A DNA stretch of 64,000 bases from an uncultured Neomegalonema sp. (GTDB lineage: Bacteria > Pseudomonadota > Alphaproteobacteria > Rhodobacterales > Rhodobacteraceae). The notes beneath the pieces were generated by a model. The model made no database searches. It was not told the DNA's origin and saw only the letters and a program-made list of their open reading frames with translations. Positions 1-8,986 of the stretch are shown in pieces (the stretch's first letter is position 1; every line of letters begins with the position of its first letter). The DNA lies in contig CALKBI010000034.1 of assembly GCA_937990185.1 (NCBI GenBank), positions 1 through 64,000 on the forward strand. Reading direction: 5' to 3'. The position numbers were made by a program, and so were the translations under genes.

Positions 1-63
1 TCCGACATTCGCATGGCGAATGACGGAGGCGAAATACCGAGAGCTTGCGCATACCCCTCGGTT

Positions 64-141
64 GTCATTTCCGCGAAGGTGGGAAGCTACAGCTCGGCAA
101 GTGACAACGGGTAAGTGGACTCCCGCTTTCGCGGGAGTGAC
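64..141. repeat. 78-bp double-hairpin repeat, copy 1
   Basis: The unit opens with GTCA and a hairpin built on CCGCG/GGTGGG, has a spacer of about 40 bp, and closes with a CCCGC-ttt-CGCGGG hairpin ending in TGAC. The outer ends GTCA/TGAC are inverted. Copies at 305-382 and 1296-1373 have exactly the same length. It resembles REP/BIME or very small MITE-like elements; no coding function is supported. Confidence 0.8.
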
Positions 142-173
142 GGGTAGATTAAGTATAAGAAATTTGCTCGATA

Positions 174-263
174 GCATTCGCGTCGCGAATGCGGATGGCG
201 GTGACGCCGGGCGCGATGGTGCGCGGCAGATGCATCGCGCTTCTATAATTTCCGAAGGAAATT
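174..263. repeat. Chain of four adjacent hairpins between repeat copies
   Basis: Four inverted repeats follow one another: GCATTCGC/GCGAATGC (174-192, loop GTC), GGCG/CGCC (about 197-208), GCGCGATG/CATCGCGC (211-240) and AATTTCC/GGAAATT (247-263, loop GAA). The GCATTCGC arm pair also occurs at 51813-51831, and a CATTCGC/GCGAATG hairpin sits at 6-22. No gene is seen in 1-415; this stretch is repeat DNA. Confidence 0.7.
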
Positions 264-304
264 TGGGAGCGTGATCATCGAGAGCTTGCGCATACCCATC
301 GACT

Positions 305-382
305 GTCATTCCCGCGAAGGCGGGAAACTACAGTTCGGCAAGTGACAACGGATGAGTAGACTCCCGCTTTCGCGGGAGTGAC
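305..382. repeat. 78-bp double-hairpin repeat, copy 2
   Basis: Near-identical to copy 1: GTCATTCCCGCG... spacer ...GCGGGAGTGAC. It lies 33 bp upstream of the DUF3800 gene. Confidence 0.85.
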
Positions 383-415
383 AAGTGCCTCAATCTCCAG
401 TACATCTTACGGTGT

Positions 416-1213
416 ATGTACACTATATTGATTGATGAATCAGGCGATACGGGTTTAACCGACGTCATGCCCGATCCTAGTTATGGCCCAACGCAGTACT
501 TTTGTCTCAGCGCTGTGATATTCAAAGAGGATAACCGCCTCTTGATTGAAGAAGCGTTGTCAGGGTTGCCCTTTAAAAAAACTCCATTGCATGCTCAAAA
601 ACTCAGTCATTTTGAGAAGGTGCACTTTTGTCGGCAGGCTGCGGAATTACCAATCGGTTTGATTGGAGTGATCTCTAATAAATTGAGTCTTTTGGAATAT
701 TTCGCAGATGCTAAAAAAACACCGACCCATTATTACAACAAGTGCACGCAATATCTTCTTGAAATGATCGGCTCCTTCTTAGCGACCTTTAGCATTCCGC
801 AAGATCAAGTGAAGATAATACTGGAAACGCGAAATCAACGATACGATTCACTTTTAGCATTTGTTCAGGCGATTCAGCGCAATCCATTGCACCCTCGAGC
901 AGAATTGATTCAGCGACTGAATGCTTTTTCAATCTCAAACGCGAAGAAGGCTGACGACAAATGCTTTGCCCTAGCTGACCTTGCAGCCAACGCCCTCTTC
1001 AGTGCTGTCCGGAGAGACCCACGGTCGTTTGCTCTTTCCGAAACACGTTATCTCGTTGAACTAGCACCAGTATTTCTTGCTAATAATCAAGGTAGAATAT
1101 TTTCAAAGGGCATTAAACCGATTCATTGTCTTTCTGATCTTGGATTGCCAAACGGAACTTTAAACGCTCTGGAAGCGATCCAGAATCCTAGAAAGGATTT
1201 TTGGTGTCTATAA
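416..1213 (+). CDS. DUF3800 domain-containing protein
   Basis: A 265-residue protein of the DUF3800 family. The family signature is visible at the N-terminus (LIDESGDTG, residues 5-13), with a second acidic patch DLAANALFSAVRRD at about residues 191-204. Proteins of this family have a presumed RNase H-like fold and are often found near mobile or defence DNA, but no reaction is established. The gene is AT-richer than its neighbours, has no evident Shine-Dalgarno before ATG 416, and is bracketed by 78-bp repeats (64-141, 305-382, 1296-1373). That suggests an acquired cargo gene; this is inference. Confidence 0.8.
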   Translation: MYTILIDESGDTGLTDVMPDPSYGPTQYFCLSAVIFKEDNRLLIEEALSGLPFKKTPLHAQKLSHFEKVHFCRQAAELPIGLIGVISNKLSLLEYFADAKKTPTHYYNKCTQYLLEMIGSFLATFSIPQDQVKIILETRNQRYDSLLAFVQAIQRNPLHPRAELIQRLNAFSISNAKKADDKCFALADLAANALFSAVRRDPRSFALSETRYLVELAPVFLANNQGRIFSKGIKPIHCLSDLGLPNGTLNALEAIQNPRKDFWCL

Positions 1214-1295
1214 CTGTTATTTTAAGAGTGAAAAGCAATTAAGAATTTTCAGCGAAATAGTGATGGCATGTGCTCTCAAGCTCAACCCGATCACC

Positions 1296-1373
1296 GTCAT
1301 TCCCGCGTAAGCGGGAATCTGTTGGAGGTTCATTGCATTCGCTGAGACAGACTCCCGCTTTCGCGGGAGTGAC
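1296..1373. repeat. 78-bp double-hairpin repeat, copy 3
   Basis: Same length and end structure as copies 1 and 2, with a different spacer (starts GTTGGAGGTTCATTGCATTC). It lies between the convergent DUF3800 and lipoprotein genes. About 45 bp of similarity continues past its right end (GTATTCATTCTTGCCA...) and is found again after the partial copy at 1995-2047. Confidence 0.85.
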
Positions 1374-1441
1374 GACGTTTCTTCGCCCCCCGTATTCATT
1401 CTTGCCACCCTCTCCGCGCGCGGCGCTGTCTGCATTGCAGT

Positions 1442-1969
1442 TCAAGGCATCAAGCTGACTTGTCGCCTCATCGTAAATTTAATTTGCTTCGAGAACTCGT
1501 GCTCCGAATGAGTGTCCGGGCAATTCAGATCAATCTTGATTTTCAGATCATGGGGAAATGCATCCCGCTCGAATTCAAACGGAGTATCATGAAAGGAAAA
1601 TTGACCGTTGGGAAAATCCTTTATGTCTTTTGTCATCGGTGAGCCATCCCTCCGTGAGGGTGTCTCATCAATCAAAACAGCGCTTGTATCCGGATCTGTC
1701 ATCGAGACGTGCGTGACGGTCATCGCACAATTCTTGTTCAGGACATTTTCATTATAGAACGTATTGATCACAAGATAACCTTTGCCAGAGGTGGCTTCCG
1801 GATCGCGTGGAGGGAATATCCACATCCAGACATAGGCACTGCCCCAGCTAAATTTTTGCGACTCCGTTTCATAGACGGGCACTTTGGGTCCACACCCGGT
1901 GAGGCAACATGCACAAATTAGAGTGCCAAGGGTTGTGGCGAAGGGTTTCATACTGACCGTGTGTCGCAT
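1442..1969 (-). CDS. Hypothetical lipoprotein
   Basis: A 175-residue protein with an N-terminal hydrophobic stretch ending in a lipobox (LTGC, Cys about residue 25), so probably exported and lipid-anchored. The mature part has no family I recognise. A second Met at residue 7 gives a more typical signal peptide and is an alternative start. The reading frame is intact and lies between repeat copies 3 and 4. Confidence 0.6.
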   Translation of the reverse strand: MRHTVSMKPFATTLGTLICACCLTGCGPKVPVYETESQKFSWGSAYVWMWIFPPRDPEATSGKGYLVINTFYNENVLNKNCAMTVTHVSMTDPDTSAVLIDETPSRRDGSPMTKDIKDFPNGQFSFHDTPFEFERDAFPHDLKIKIDLNCPDTHSEHEFSKQIKFTMRRQVSLMP

Positions 1970-1994
1970 GACTCTTTAGAATTATCGAGCGAAA

Positions 1995-2047
1995 GTTGGA
2001 AGTTCATTGCATCCGCTGAGACAGACTCCCGCGTTCGCGGGAGTGAC
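1995..2047. repeat. Partial double-hairpin repeat (right half)
   Basis: Matches the right half of copy 3 (GTTGGAAGTTCATTGCATCC, then CCCGC-gtt-CGCGGG and TGAC) but lacks the left hairpin. It sits upstream of the lipoprotein gene start. Confidence 0.7.
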
Positions 2048-2117
2048 GGAGATTCATTGACCACCCGTATTCATTCTTGCCACACTCTCCACGTGTGCGA
2101 TGCTGGCGCCCGATCTG

Positions 2118-2132
2118 TTAACCTCTCGTTAA
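2118..2132. promoter_or_regulatory. CtrA-type box TTAA-N7-TTAA
   Basis: TTAA, seven bases, TTAA: an exact match to the full CtrA binding consensus known from alphaproteobacteria. A second near match (TTAA-N7-TTTA) is at 2152-2166. Both lie within 70 bp upstream of the ATG at 2188, a plausible position for control of that gene. Binding is inferred from the consensus only. Confidence 0.5.
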
Positions 2133-2187
2133 CCAGTTCACGGAGTAATGGTTAACAAAGCGTTTACCATATCTGCGAGTCGCACCC

Positions 2188-2523
2188 ATGTTTGACGCCC
2201 TTTTGTTTGTTGTCTGTCTTGGCTTGCCAGTCCTTTGGGGCGTGTGGCGGGTTCAGAGACGGCGTGTGGCGGAAGAGACTCGGCGCACGGTGATGGCTTC
2301 GGTCATGGATGCTCAGAATAATCTGCTCAACAATATTACCTGTCTTCATGTGTGTGCGGAAATCGGTAGCCCGATCAATACAGCCGACCTAAAACAGATT
2401 GATTGCGCCGTGCGGGAGACGCAGGCTCGGTTGATTGAGATCGCTGAAGCAAACTTGCAAGACACCCGCGATTTAGGCGGCATTCGAGTCTTATCGCGGC
2501 CTAAACCGGGGCTGACCGGCTAA
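2188..2523 (+). CDS. Small membrane-anchored hypothetical protein
   Basis: A 111-residue protein. Residues 2-20 form one hydrophobic segment followed by a very basic patch (RVQRRRVAEETRR), so it is probably a single-pass inner-membrane protein with a cytoplasmic helical tail. No known family is recognised. A CtrA-type box lies just upstream, which would fit cell-cycle or polar control. Its stop is one base from the convergent DUF3179 gene's stop. Confidence 0.55.
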   Translation: MFDALLFVVCLGLPVLWGVWRVQRRRVAEETRRTVMASVMDAQNNLLNNITCLHVCAEIGSPINTADLKQIDCAVRETQARLIEIAEANLQDTRDLGGIRVLSRPKPGLTG

Positions 2524-2524
2524 C

Positions 2525-3922
2525 TCATTTTGGCTGATAGAGGTCACTCTTCACGCCGAGATAGCTGTCCCATGCGAACCAATAGGATATGTGCCCGGCG
2601 ATGCGCGGTAATTGTGTGCCGTCTTCTGAGGTCAGAAAATCCTCATTGGCTTGCCATTCGCCGGATGCGCTTTTGAGTGTGGCGGGTTCAAGAAAACTGA
2701 ACGTCTCGTCGCCGCGCTCATAGGCGCGGACCGTGCGCGTTTTTGCATCGCCGATTAAAACGACAGGCTGAGCGCCTACATGATCGTTGATTACGGGGCG
2801 ATCCTGAAATGCCTCGATGGGCCATGCTTTTGCCGCCGCAAAGCTTCTTATGCCAAAGACATAATCTTTGCGTTTTGCGAGGCGTTCATCCCTGATGCGG
2901 GATGGAAACATCAAGTCGGGGCTGGCGAAATATTCGTTATAGGTGACGCCGGAGCCGTAATCGCGCACCCAGCCGGTCTCTTGCGAGAGGACGGAGGTGT
3001 CGGGATGTGCCTCGCGCCATGCCGCCCATGATGTCGTCACGATGGGGCGAGTTTTCAGCGCAAGTCCGCTATGGGTCAACTCGCCCGCGACCGGCTCGCC
3101 TGTGAATTGGTTCCAGAGGCTCTTGGTCTGGCGGTCATACATCAGCTTGTTGGAGCGGTAGAGCAAGCCGGATGAGCTGAAGATAAATGGCTCGTCGCGG
3201 ATTTCGGCTTTAGTCTCGAATGCAATCGCCGCCGCGCAGAGGGTGCAATAGGCGAGCGCAATGGGCACGCCGCCGACCTCATCGTTCATCATCTCGTGCC
3301 AGCCCATAATGCGAAGTGGATAGGCGCGGGCATCGCCATTGATCTCAACACCGAATACCAGATCATCATCCGCGAGATATGTGGCCTTATCTGCCGTCAG
3401 CATTTTGGGGGTATCGAGGGGCGGAATCCCATCCACCAGCACACCGCCCCAGACGATTTCCTCTAAGCGGATTTTCATGTCGGGGCGGGTCGTGTTCGGC
3501 CCCGTAAAGAAATCCAAAAACCGTGCATCGGTGTTGGTGATGAATTTTAGCTTGAGAGGCCGGAAGGATTTGTGCGGGATGATTTCGGGGTGTGCTTCCT
3601 GCCAATCATAGGCGTCGTGCCACGTCTCGAACTCGGCTCCAGTGAGCGCAGTGAGGGCATCGCCAACCGCCGGATCATCTCCTGTTAATCGCATGGCAAG
3701 CACGAAAGTCGGGATCAAGCTTTTGTCTTCGGTTTCGAGCAAAGTGTCGATTACCTTGCGGCGTTCGTCTCCGTGAGATGCGAAAACCTGCAAGGAGAGA
3801 TCGGCGACTTCTTCGTCTGTCAGAGCGGTTGCCGGTGCGGGCCATCCGATGCTTATGATCGCGACCATGACGCCTGACAGAGCAATGCGGGTCAGTTGAT
3901 TGTGTTGAGAAAAGACCGTCAC
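2525..3922 (-). CDS. DUF3179 domain-containing protein
   Basis: A 465-residue protein with an N-terminal hydrophobic signal (residues about 10-33, ending ATALTDEE), so probably exported. The body matches the DUF3179 family as I know it: a conserved middle with EINGDARAYPLRIMGWHEMMND and a Cys-rich LAYCTLCAAA segment, and a C-terminal half with AWREAHPDTSVL. The function of the family is not established. It is divergent from the peptidase gene at 4085; no operon partner is seen. Confidence 0.75.
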   Translation of the reverse strand: MTVFSQHNQLTRIALSGVMVAIISIGWPAPATALTDEEVADLSLQVFASHGDERRKVIDTLLETEDKSLIPTFVLAMRLTGDDPAVGDALTALTGAEFETWHDAYDWQEAHPEIIPHKSFRPLKLKFITNTDARFLDFFTGPNTTRPDMKIRLEEIVWGGVLVDGIPPLDTPKMLTADKATYLADDDLVFGVEINGDARAYPLRIMGWHEMMNDEVGGVPIALAYCTLCAAAIAFETKAEIRDEPFIFSSSGLLYRSNKLMYDRQTKSLWNQFTGEPVAGELTHSGLALKTRPIVTTSWAAWREAHPDTSVLSQETGWVRDYGSGVTYNEYFASPDLMFPSRIRDERLAKRKDYVFGIRSFAAAKAWPIEAFQDRPVINDHVGAQPVVLIGDAKTRTVRAYERGDETFSFLEPATLKSASGEWQANEDFLTSEDGTQLPRIAGHISYWFAWDSYLGVKSDLYQPK

Positions 3923-4084
3923 TTAGATTGCCCGAGGATATTGGAGGGATCGTGATGTCCACATTATAACGACGAATGTTAACCTCTGTTAATTCATTAA
4001 TGGTCACGATCAATTCACCCGAAGCCTCGCACGGTTTATAAACCTTGCAGCGTTAGATCTTCTTTCGAACTGAGGATAGGACCG

Positions 4085-5446
4085 GTGAAGCGATTTTCTT
4101 TTAAGAAGTTTACGGCGCTTTTGATGGGCTTTGTTGTTGCGGGCGCAACGATGGGCCTTGCCGGTGCTGTGGCAGCGCAATCCGGGGCTGTTCAGCCTTC
4201 GGTGACGGAGAAAACCGATCCGAACGCCAATGCGGGGTCGCGTCAGGGATATATTCTGCTTGATGCCGTCACAGGCGATGTGCTGTCTCATAAGAATGCA
4301 GATGAGTTGTTCATTCCGGCTTCGCTTGCGAAGATACCGACGGCTTTAATTGCTTTACATACGCTTGGCACAACGAGACGATTGCAGACCCGTTTGATGA
4401 CAAATGGTGTTGTTACCGATGGTGTTTTGCATGGCGACTTACATTTAGTTGGAAGCGGTGATCCGAGCCTTAAAAAATCTGATATCACCGCTATGGCGTC
4501 GAAACTGGCGTCGGCAGGCGTACAGGGGATTTCCGGTCAGTTTACCTATGACCCTAGCGCTCTGCCGCAGTCTGCGGTGATTGATCAGGACCAACCTTTC
4601 GGAGCGACGTATAATCCTCCCGTCAGCGGCCTCAATATTGACCGGAACCTCAGGGTCGTGAATGGTCAGCGCCGGGCGATAAAAAATCCGGGGCGACGCG
4701 CGGCCTATATGTTGCGGTATCTCGCGCATAACAATGGTATCACACTGCCCGAGCCTATCCGCTCTGACGGACATTCTGCGCGCACTGAAATTGCCGTGCA
4801 TAAAAGTGCGCTGACTTCGCATCTAATCGCCGGGATGATGGAAAGCTCGTCTAATCTTGCTGCGGAAGCGCTGGGTGTTTTGTCTGTCGCGCGAACAGGG
4901 CGATCACCGCGATCTCTTGCGGAGGCTGCACAGGCGACAGGCGAATGGGTGAAAGCCGAAGCCGGTCCAATTGACGGGAAAGGGTGGAGCGGATTTCGGA
5001 TGATGAATCATTCGGGGCTTTCCACGCGTACTCGCGCCACTCCCCGTCAGATGGCGGCGATCCTCCGTCTCGGATATCAGCGCTTTGGAAAAACATTCAC
5101 AGATATGCATAGCGAAAACCGTCCGGGTGGATTTCAGGCGTATTCTCTTCGGGGTAAGTTTGGGGCGCTTAAGTTTGTTCGTGGATATGGCGGGTTCCTG
5201 ACGATTAACGGGCGGGAGCTGATCTTTGCCATTATGTCCGACAATCGCCGGAATAGGGCGCGCGTGGATGCTGGCGAAACTGGCTTGAACAGTAACGCTT
5301 GGATGGAAGACGCGCACCGACAGGAACAGTCGGTCTTGGGTGAATGGTTGGTCGATTTGTATAATACCAAAGAGCCGGAGCCGAGTTACGTTACTCCTGA
5401 ACCGTCTCTTGCGTCCTCGATTGCAGGAGAGACGAACCAGCAGTGA
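4085..5446 (+). CDS. dacB: D-alanyl-D-alanine carboxypeptidase (PBP4/S13-like)
   Basis: A 453-residue exported serine peptidase of the PBP4 type, expected to trim peptidoglycan stem peptides or cross-links in the periplasm. There is a signal peptide at residues 1-31 (AVAAQ). The catalytic SxxK motif is SLAK (80-83) and the SxN motif is SSN (255-257). The third motif, normally KTG, reads KFG (358-360) in the context RGKFGALKFVRGYGGFL, an unusual substitution. Start is GTG at 4085, preceded by GAGGATAGG. The C-terminal 25 residues are Pro/Glu/Ser-rich and look disordered. Confidence 0.8.
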   Translation: MKRFSFKKFTALLMGFVVAGATMGLAGAVAAQSGAVQPSVTEKTDPNANAGSRQGYILLDAVTGDVLSHKNADELFIPASLAKIPTALIALHTLGTTRRLQTRLMTNGVVTDGVLHGDLHLVGSGDPSLKKSDITAMASKLASAGVQGISGQFTYDPSALPQSAVIDQDQPFGATYNPPVSGLNIDRNLRVVNGQRRAIKNPGRRAAYMLRYLAHNNGITLPEPIRSDGHSARTEIAVHKSALTSHLIAGMMESSSNLAAEALGVLSVARTGRSPRSLAEAAQATGEWVKAEAGPIDGKGWSGFRMMNHSGLSTRTRATPRQMAAILRLGYQRFGKTFTDMHSENRPGGFQAYSLRGKFGALKFVRGYGGFLTINGRELIFAIMSDNRRNRARVDAGETGLNSNAWMEDAHRQEQSVLGEWLVDLYNTKEPEPSYVTPEPSLASSIAGETNQQ

Positions 5447-5568
5447 TCATCAGCATAGTTTTATGCGGCGTCTAACCTCAGTTGGTGATCCTTCGTGATG
5501 CGTTCGCGCGGATAACGCCCCGATAATCTACACAAGAGCTACTTTATCGCATTGGCCGGAAGTTTTGA

Positions 5569-6780
5569 TTATGCAGGCTGGCCGAAGGTTTGAGGCTCTT
5601 CTTTGATCGGCAGATGAGCCAAAGCTGAAAAAGCACCCACGGCGATGCCAACCCACCAGACAACATCGTAAGACCCGTAGGCATCGTAGAGTGTTCCGCC
5701 GAGATAGACGCCTAAAAACCCGCCAAGCTGGTGACTCAGGAATACAAATCCGTAGAGCGTTCCCATATATTTCATGCCATAAAGATAACCGATCAAGCCA
5801 CTCGTTAAAGGCACGGTTGCTAGCCACAAAGCGCCCATCGACAGACTGAAGATGATCACGGTCAACGGTGTTGGCGGCAGCATGATGAAGCCAATCGCAA
5901 TCACAGTTCGCAATGTGTAGATGATCGAGAGCAATGTCTTGCGGCGATAAATACCACCGAGCTTTCCAGCGAGCAGCGTTCCAAAAATATTGGTGATACC
6001 GATAAGGGTGATGGATGCAGCACCCAACGCCGCCGATCCACAGGCTTCGGTCACGAGGGCCGGAAAGTGCGCTGTGATAAAAGCGAGTTGATACCCACAG
6101 GAAAAGAACCCGAGGAACAATAAAATATAATTCGGATCGCGGGAGGCACGGCCCAGCACTTGCCAGAGAGTTTCTTCGGCGGCGGCACGGGTGACTTCTG
6201 GGGGCGGCGGTGCTTTGAGATAGGGTAAGACTGCCAGCGTTGCGAGGATTGCGACGGCCATGATGAGCATGGTCGAATCCCAACCGAATTGGCTCTCGAA
6301 GAATTGCGTGACCGGCGGGATAAGCACTTGCCCTGATGATCCGGCAGCGGTTGCGATACCCAAAGCCATTGAGCGCTTTTCCGGGCTGGCCGCACGGCCC
6401 ACAATGGCAAGGACCACGCCAAACCCTGTACCAGCAACTCCGAGTCCTACAAGGACACCGGAACTCATTACCTGTCCGAATGGTGTTCCTGCATTTGAGG
6501 CGATGACCAATCCAACCGCATACATGCATGCCCCAAGGATGATCGCTTTGCGGTCGCCGTATTTCTCGGCGAACATTCCGAAAAAGGGTTGCCCAATTCC
6601 CCAAGCGAGGTTTTGGACGGCAATTGCCATTGAAAAATCGCTGCGTGGCCAATCGAACTCTTCTGCGATTGGAACCTGAAACACACCAAAAGACGCGCGG
6701 ATGCCAAACCCGACCAAGAGGATTATCGAGGTCGCCATTAGTATCGGCGTCAAGTTGTCGGCAGTGCGCTGTTGAGTCAT
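5569..6780 (-). CDS. MFS transporter
   Basis: A 403-residue major facilitator with about twelve hydrophobic segments. The loop after the second helix carries GMFAEKYGDRKA, the MFS motif A region. The family resembles the oxalate/formate or monocarboxylate MFS groups, but the substrate cannot be told. Start ATG at 6780 has AGGAGA eight bases upstream. It stands alone, convergent with dacB. Confidence 0.8.
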   Translation of the reverse strand: MTQQRTADNLTPILMATSIILLVGFGIRASFGVFQVPIAEEFDWPRSDFSMAIAVQNLAWGIGQPFFGMFAEKYGDRKAIILGACMYAVGLVIASNAGTPFGQVMSSGVLVGLGVAGTGFGVVLAIVGRAASPEKRSMALGIATAAGSSGQVLIPPVTQFFESQFGWDSTMLIMAVAILATLAVLPYLKAPPPPEVTRAAAEETLWQVLGRASRDPNYILLFLGFFSCGYQLAFITAHFPALVTEACGSAALGAASITLIGITNIFGTLLAGKLGGIYRRKTLLSIIYTLRTVIAIGFIMLPPTPLTVIIFSLSMGALWLATVPLTSGLIGYLYGMKYMGTLYGFVFLSHQLGGFLGVYLGGTLYDAYGSYDVVWWVGIAVGAFSALAHLPIKEEPQTFGQPA

Positions 6781-7037
6781 GGCGAGTCTCCTGCCGAATA
6801 CTCTAACGCGCTTTTCTGTAAGGGACGATCAAGTTTTGTGATTGTCTTAAGCGCTGATCGAAACAGCGGCAGGGATTATCTGAGAAGCCGATTGAGAGCA
6901 CATATGAATTTGATTTGCACTTTCTCGCTCAATCCCGATAACCGCTTCGTTCATCCGCTGTAAGTGCTGTAAGCGAATGTCGAAAATTAACTATCGGGCT
7001 GGTAAAGCCCGGGCCTGAACTGCACGAGTGAGACTTA

Positions 7038-8162
7038 ATGGACGGACCTCTCCCAAAATATCGCGCGCTTATTGCTGAAGGTAAGCTCAACCCCGATCCC
7101 TTGCAGCATATCGTGTTCGAAAAACTGCAAATCCTGTGGTTGCGCCTTGGGGAGCGGACGTATCGGCGTGATACGCCAGCGCCGCGCGGGTTCTTTGGTT
7201 TTGGAGCCAAAGCTGCCAAGAAAGAAAAGCCTTTGCGGGGCCTCTATATCTGGGGCGGGGTCGGGCGTGGCAAGACAATGGCGATGGATCTATTCTTTGA
7301 AACTGCGTCCGCCGAACCGAAGCGCCGCGTGCATTTTCATGGCTTTATGCAAGAAGTGCATGATCGGCTGAAAAAAGAACGGGCGAAAGGGACATCTGAC
7401 CCTTTGCCAAAAATTGCCAAACAGATTGCTGAAACCGCGCAATTGCTGTGCTTTGACGAAATGCAAGTTACGGATGTGACCGATGCCATGATCGTCGGTC
7501 GGTTGTTTGAGGGAATGCTCGCTGGCGGTGTGACGATTGTTGCCACATCGAATCGCCCTCCTGATGATCTCTATAAAAACGGGATCAATCGTGATGTCTT
7601 TCTCCCTTTTATCAAAATCATCAAAGATCAGCTCGATATTTTGCATTTGGACAGCGACACAGATCACCGGTTGCTGAGGATGGATCGCGGAGGTGTTTAT
7701 ATCACCAAAGATGCGCCGCGCTTTGAGGGGCTGGCGGGACGGATGTTCCGGTCTTTGGTCGGCGGGGAACCAACTGGCGCGCGCGAGTTAAAAATTGGTG
7801 GTAGGGTTCTGAAACTGGAAGAAGCGAACGGGACGGCGATGCGCTCCAGTTTTGAAGCGTTGTGTAAGGCGGCGCTTGGTCCTGCGGATTACCTTGAAAT
7901 TGCTAGGACTTTTAACACGGTAATGATTGAAGATGTTCCGGTTATGGGGCCTGAACAACGGGATCAGGCCAAGCGGTTTGTTACGTTAATAGATGCCCTT
8001 TACGACGCAAAAGTCCGCGTTTTGATCTCAGCGGAGGCAGAACCGGATAATCTTTATCAAAGTGGTGACGGGTCGTTTGAGTTCGCCAGAACAGCGAGCC
8101 GTTTAACCGAAATGCGGTCTCGGCAATATCTCGCGGAAAGCAAAGCCAAGTTGCAATACTAG
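7038..8162 (+). CDS. zapE: Cell division ATPase ZapE (AFG1-like)
   Basis: A 374-residue AAA-type ATPase of the ZapE/AFG1 family, which acts at the Z-ring in bacteria. Walker A is GGVGRGKT (73-80) and Walker B is LLCFDE (136-141), followed by the family's MQVTDVTDAMI segment and the sensor region ATSNRPPDDLYKNG. Length is typical for the family. It is divergent from the MFS transporter, with a 257-bp intergenic region between them. Confidence 0.9.
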   Translation: MDGPLPKYRALIAEGKLNPDPLQHIVFEKLQILWLRLGERTYRRDTPAPRGFFGFGAKAAKKEKPLRGLYIWGGVGRGKTMAMDLFFETASAEPKRRVHFHGFMQEVHDRLKKERAKGTSDPLPKIAKQIAETAQLLCFDEMQVTDVTDAMIVGRLFEGMLAGGVTIVATSNRPPDDLYKNGINRDVFLPFIKIIKDQLDILHLDSDTDHRLLRMDRGGVYITKDAPRFEGLAGRMFRSLVGGEPTGARELKIGGRVLKLEEANGTAMRSSFEALCKAALGPADYLEIARTFNTVMIEDVPVMGPEQRDQAKRFVTLIDALYDAKVRVLISAEAEPDNLYQSGDGSFEFARTASRLTEMRSRQYLAESKAKLQY

Positions 8163-8292
8163 CAATATGCATAATCTCGATTGATTTTTTTATATCGTAT
8201 AAACAATTGTGAAAATCTTTTGAGTGCCTTGGTTACGTTTCATCAACCTTAATAGTTTTTTCTCCGTACAAACCCGATAACGGAGAAACGCA

Positions 8293-8886
8293 ATGAAAGC
8301 CCCCGCTTTTCTTTTTTCAATCCTCGCTCTCACGGCTTGCAGCAACACGATTACTGAGCAACCTGCGGAAACGACCCTGAGTGCGATTGAGGCGCTTGAT
8401 TCTGCCTCAGCGCAGGCAGTGCAGGACGCGGGAATCGTTCCTGCTAAATCTGAAAAAGAAACCACCATTAATGCGGACGCTAGAAATACCGAAGCAGCAA
8501 CGGTGAAAACGGCTTCTGCGGATGCGACGTGTAATCGCGGTACTCTGGACAAGGCGCGTAGTTTTATCATTTGCGAAGACGGTGCATTGAGAAAAGCGAG
8601 TGTCGTCACGGCCTTATCTGCGCCGCATGATCCAAAGCTGACCATTGAAGATGTGGCTAAGCAATATGGGCTGGTTCCACAAGTGCTCACGGGAATTGAA
8701 TCGAGCACCTATGGTAGCTTGGTGAATACTGAGCGCAGCTCGGCGGCGACCCGCGCAAATAAATCCAAAGCGCAGACCGGACTCGTCCAAATTCAGGGCA
8801 AAGTCTATGAAGTTTATCAACTTAGCAGCGCCGGAAAAACCGGAACGGTCTTTGTAGAGCGCAGCGAAGAGAAGGCTCAAAATTAA
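8293..8886 (+). CDS. Hypothetical lipoprotein
   Basis: A 197-residue protein with a short signal and lipobox LTAC (Cys about residue 16). The mature N-terminal region is Ala/Thr/Glu-rich and probably flexible; residues about 77-95 contain two Cys that could form a disulfide. No family is recognised. A Shine-Dalgarno-like GGAG (ACGGAGAAACGC) precedes the ATG. A terminator hairpin follows 70 bp downstream. Confidence 0.65.
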   Translation: MKAPAFLFSILALTACSNTITEQPAETTLSAIEALDSASAQAVQDAGIVPAKSEKETTINADARNTEAATVKTASADATCNRGTLDKARSFIICEDGALRKASVVTALSAPHDPKLTIEDVAKQYGLVPQVLTGIESSTYGSLVNTERSSAATRANKSKAQTGLVQIQGKVYEVYQLSSAGKTGTVFVERSEEKAQN

Positions 8887-8953
8887 TTCAGCCAGCAGGT
8901 TCGTAAGCGTTTCTCGTTAACGCGCGCAGGCTCGACCGTATTCTACGGTAAGC

Positions 8954-8986
8954 AAAGCCTCTCCGACTAACGGGGAGGCTTTTCTT
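8954..8986. terminator. Bidirectional Rho-independent terminator
   Basis: GCCTCTCCG/CGGGGAGGC stem (one mismatch) with AAA on the left and TTTTCTTT on the right. It lies between the convergent lipoprotein gene and uppP and can serve both. Confidence 0.75.

Noticed and set aside
20-274. 84-codon open frame at the window start
   Set aside because: Lies wholly in hairpin repeats.
3964-3993. Possible CtrA site upstream of dacB (TTAA repeats)
   Set aside because: The TTAA pairs are spaced by six and four bases, not seven, so the consensus is not met.
5528-6652. 374-codon open frame in another frame of the MFS gene
   Set aside because: Shadow of the transporter; its Cys/Arg/His-rich composition is not protein-like.
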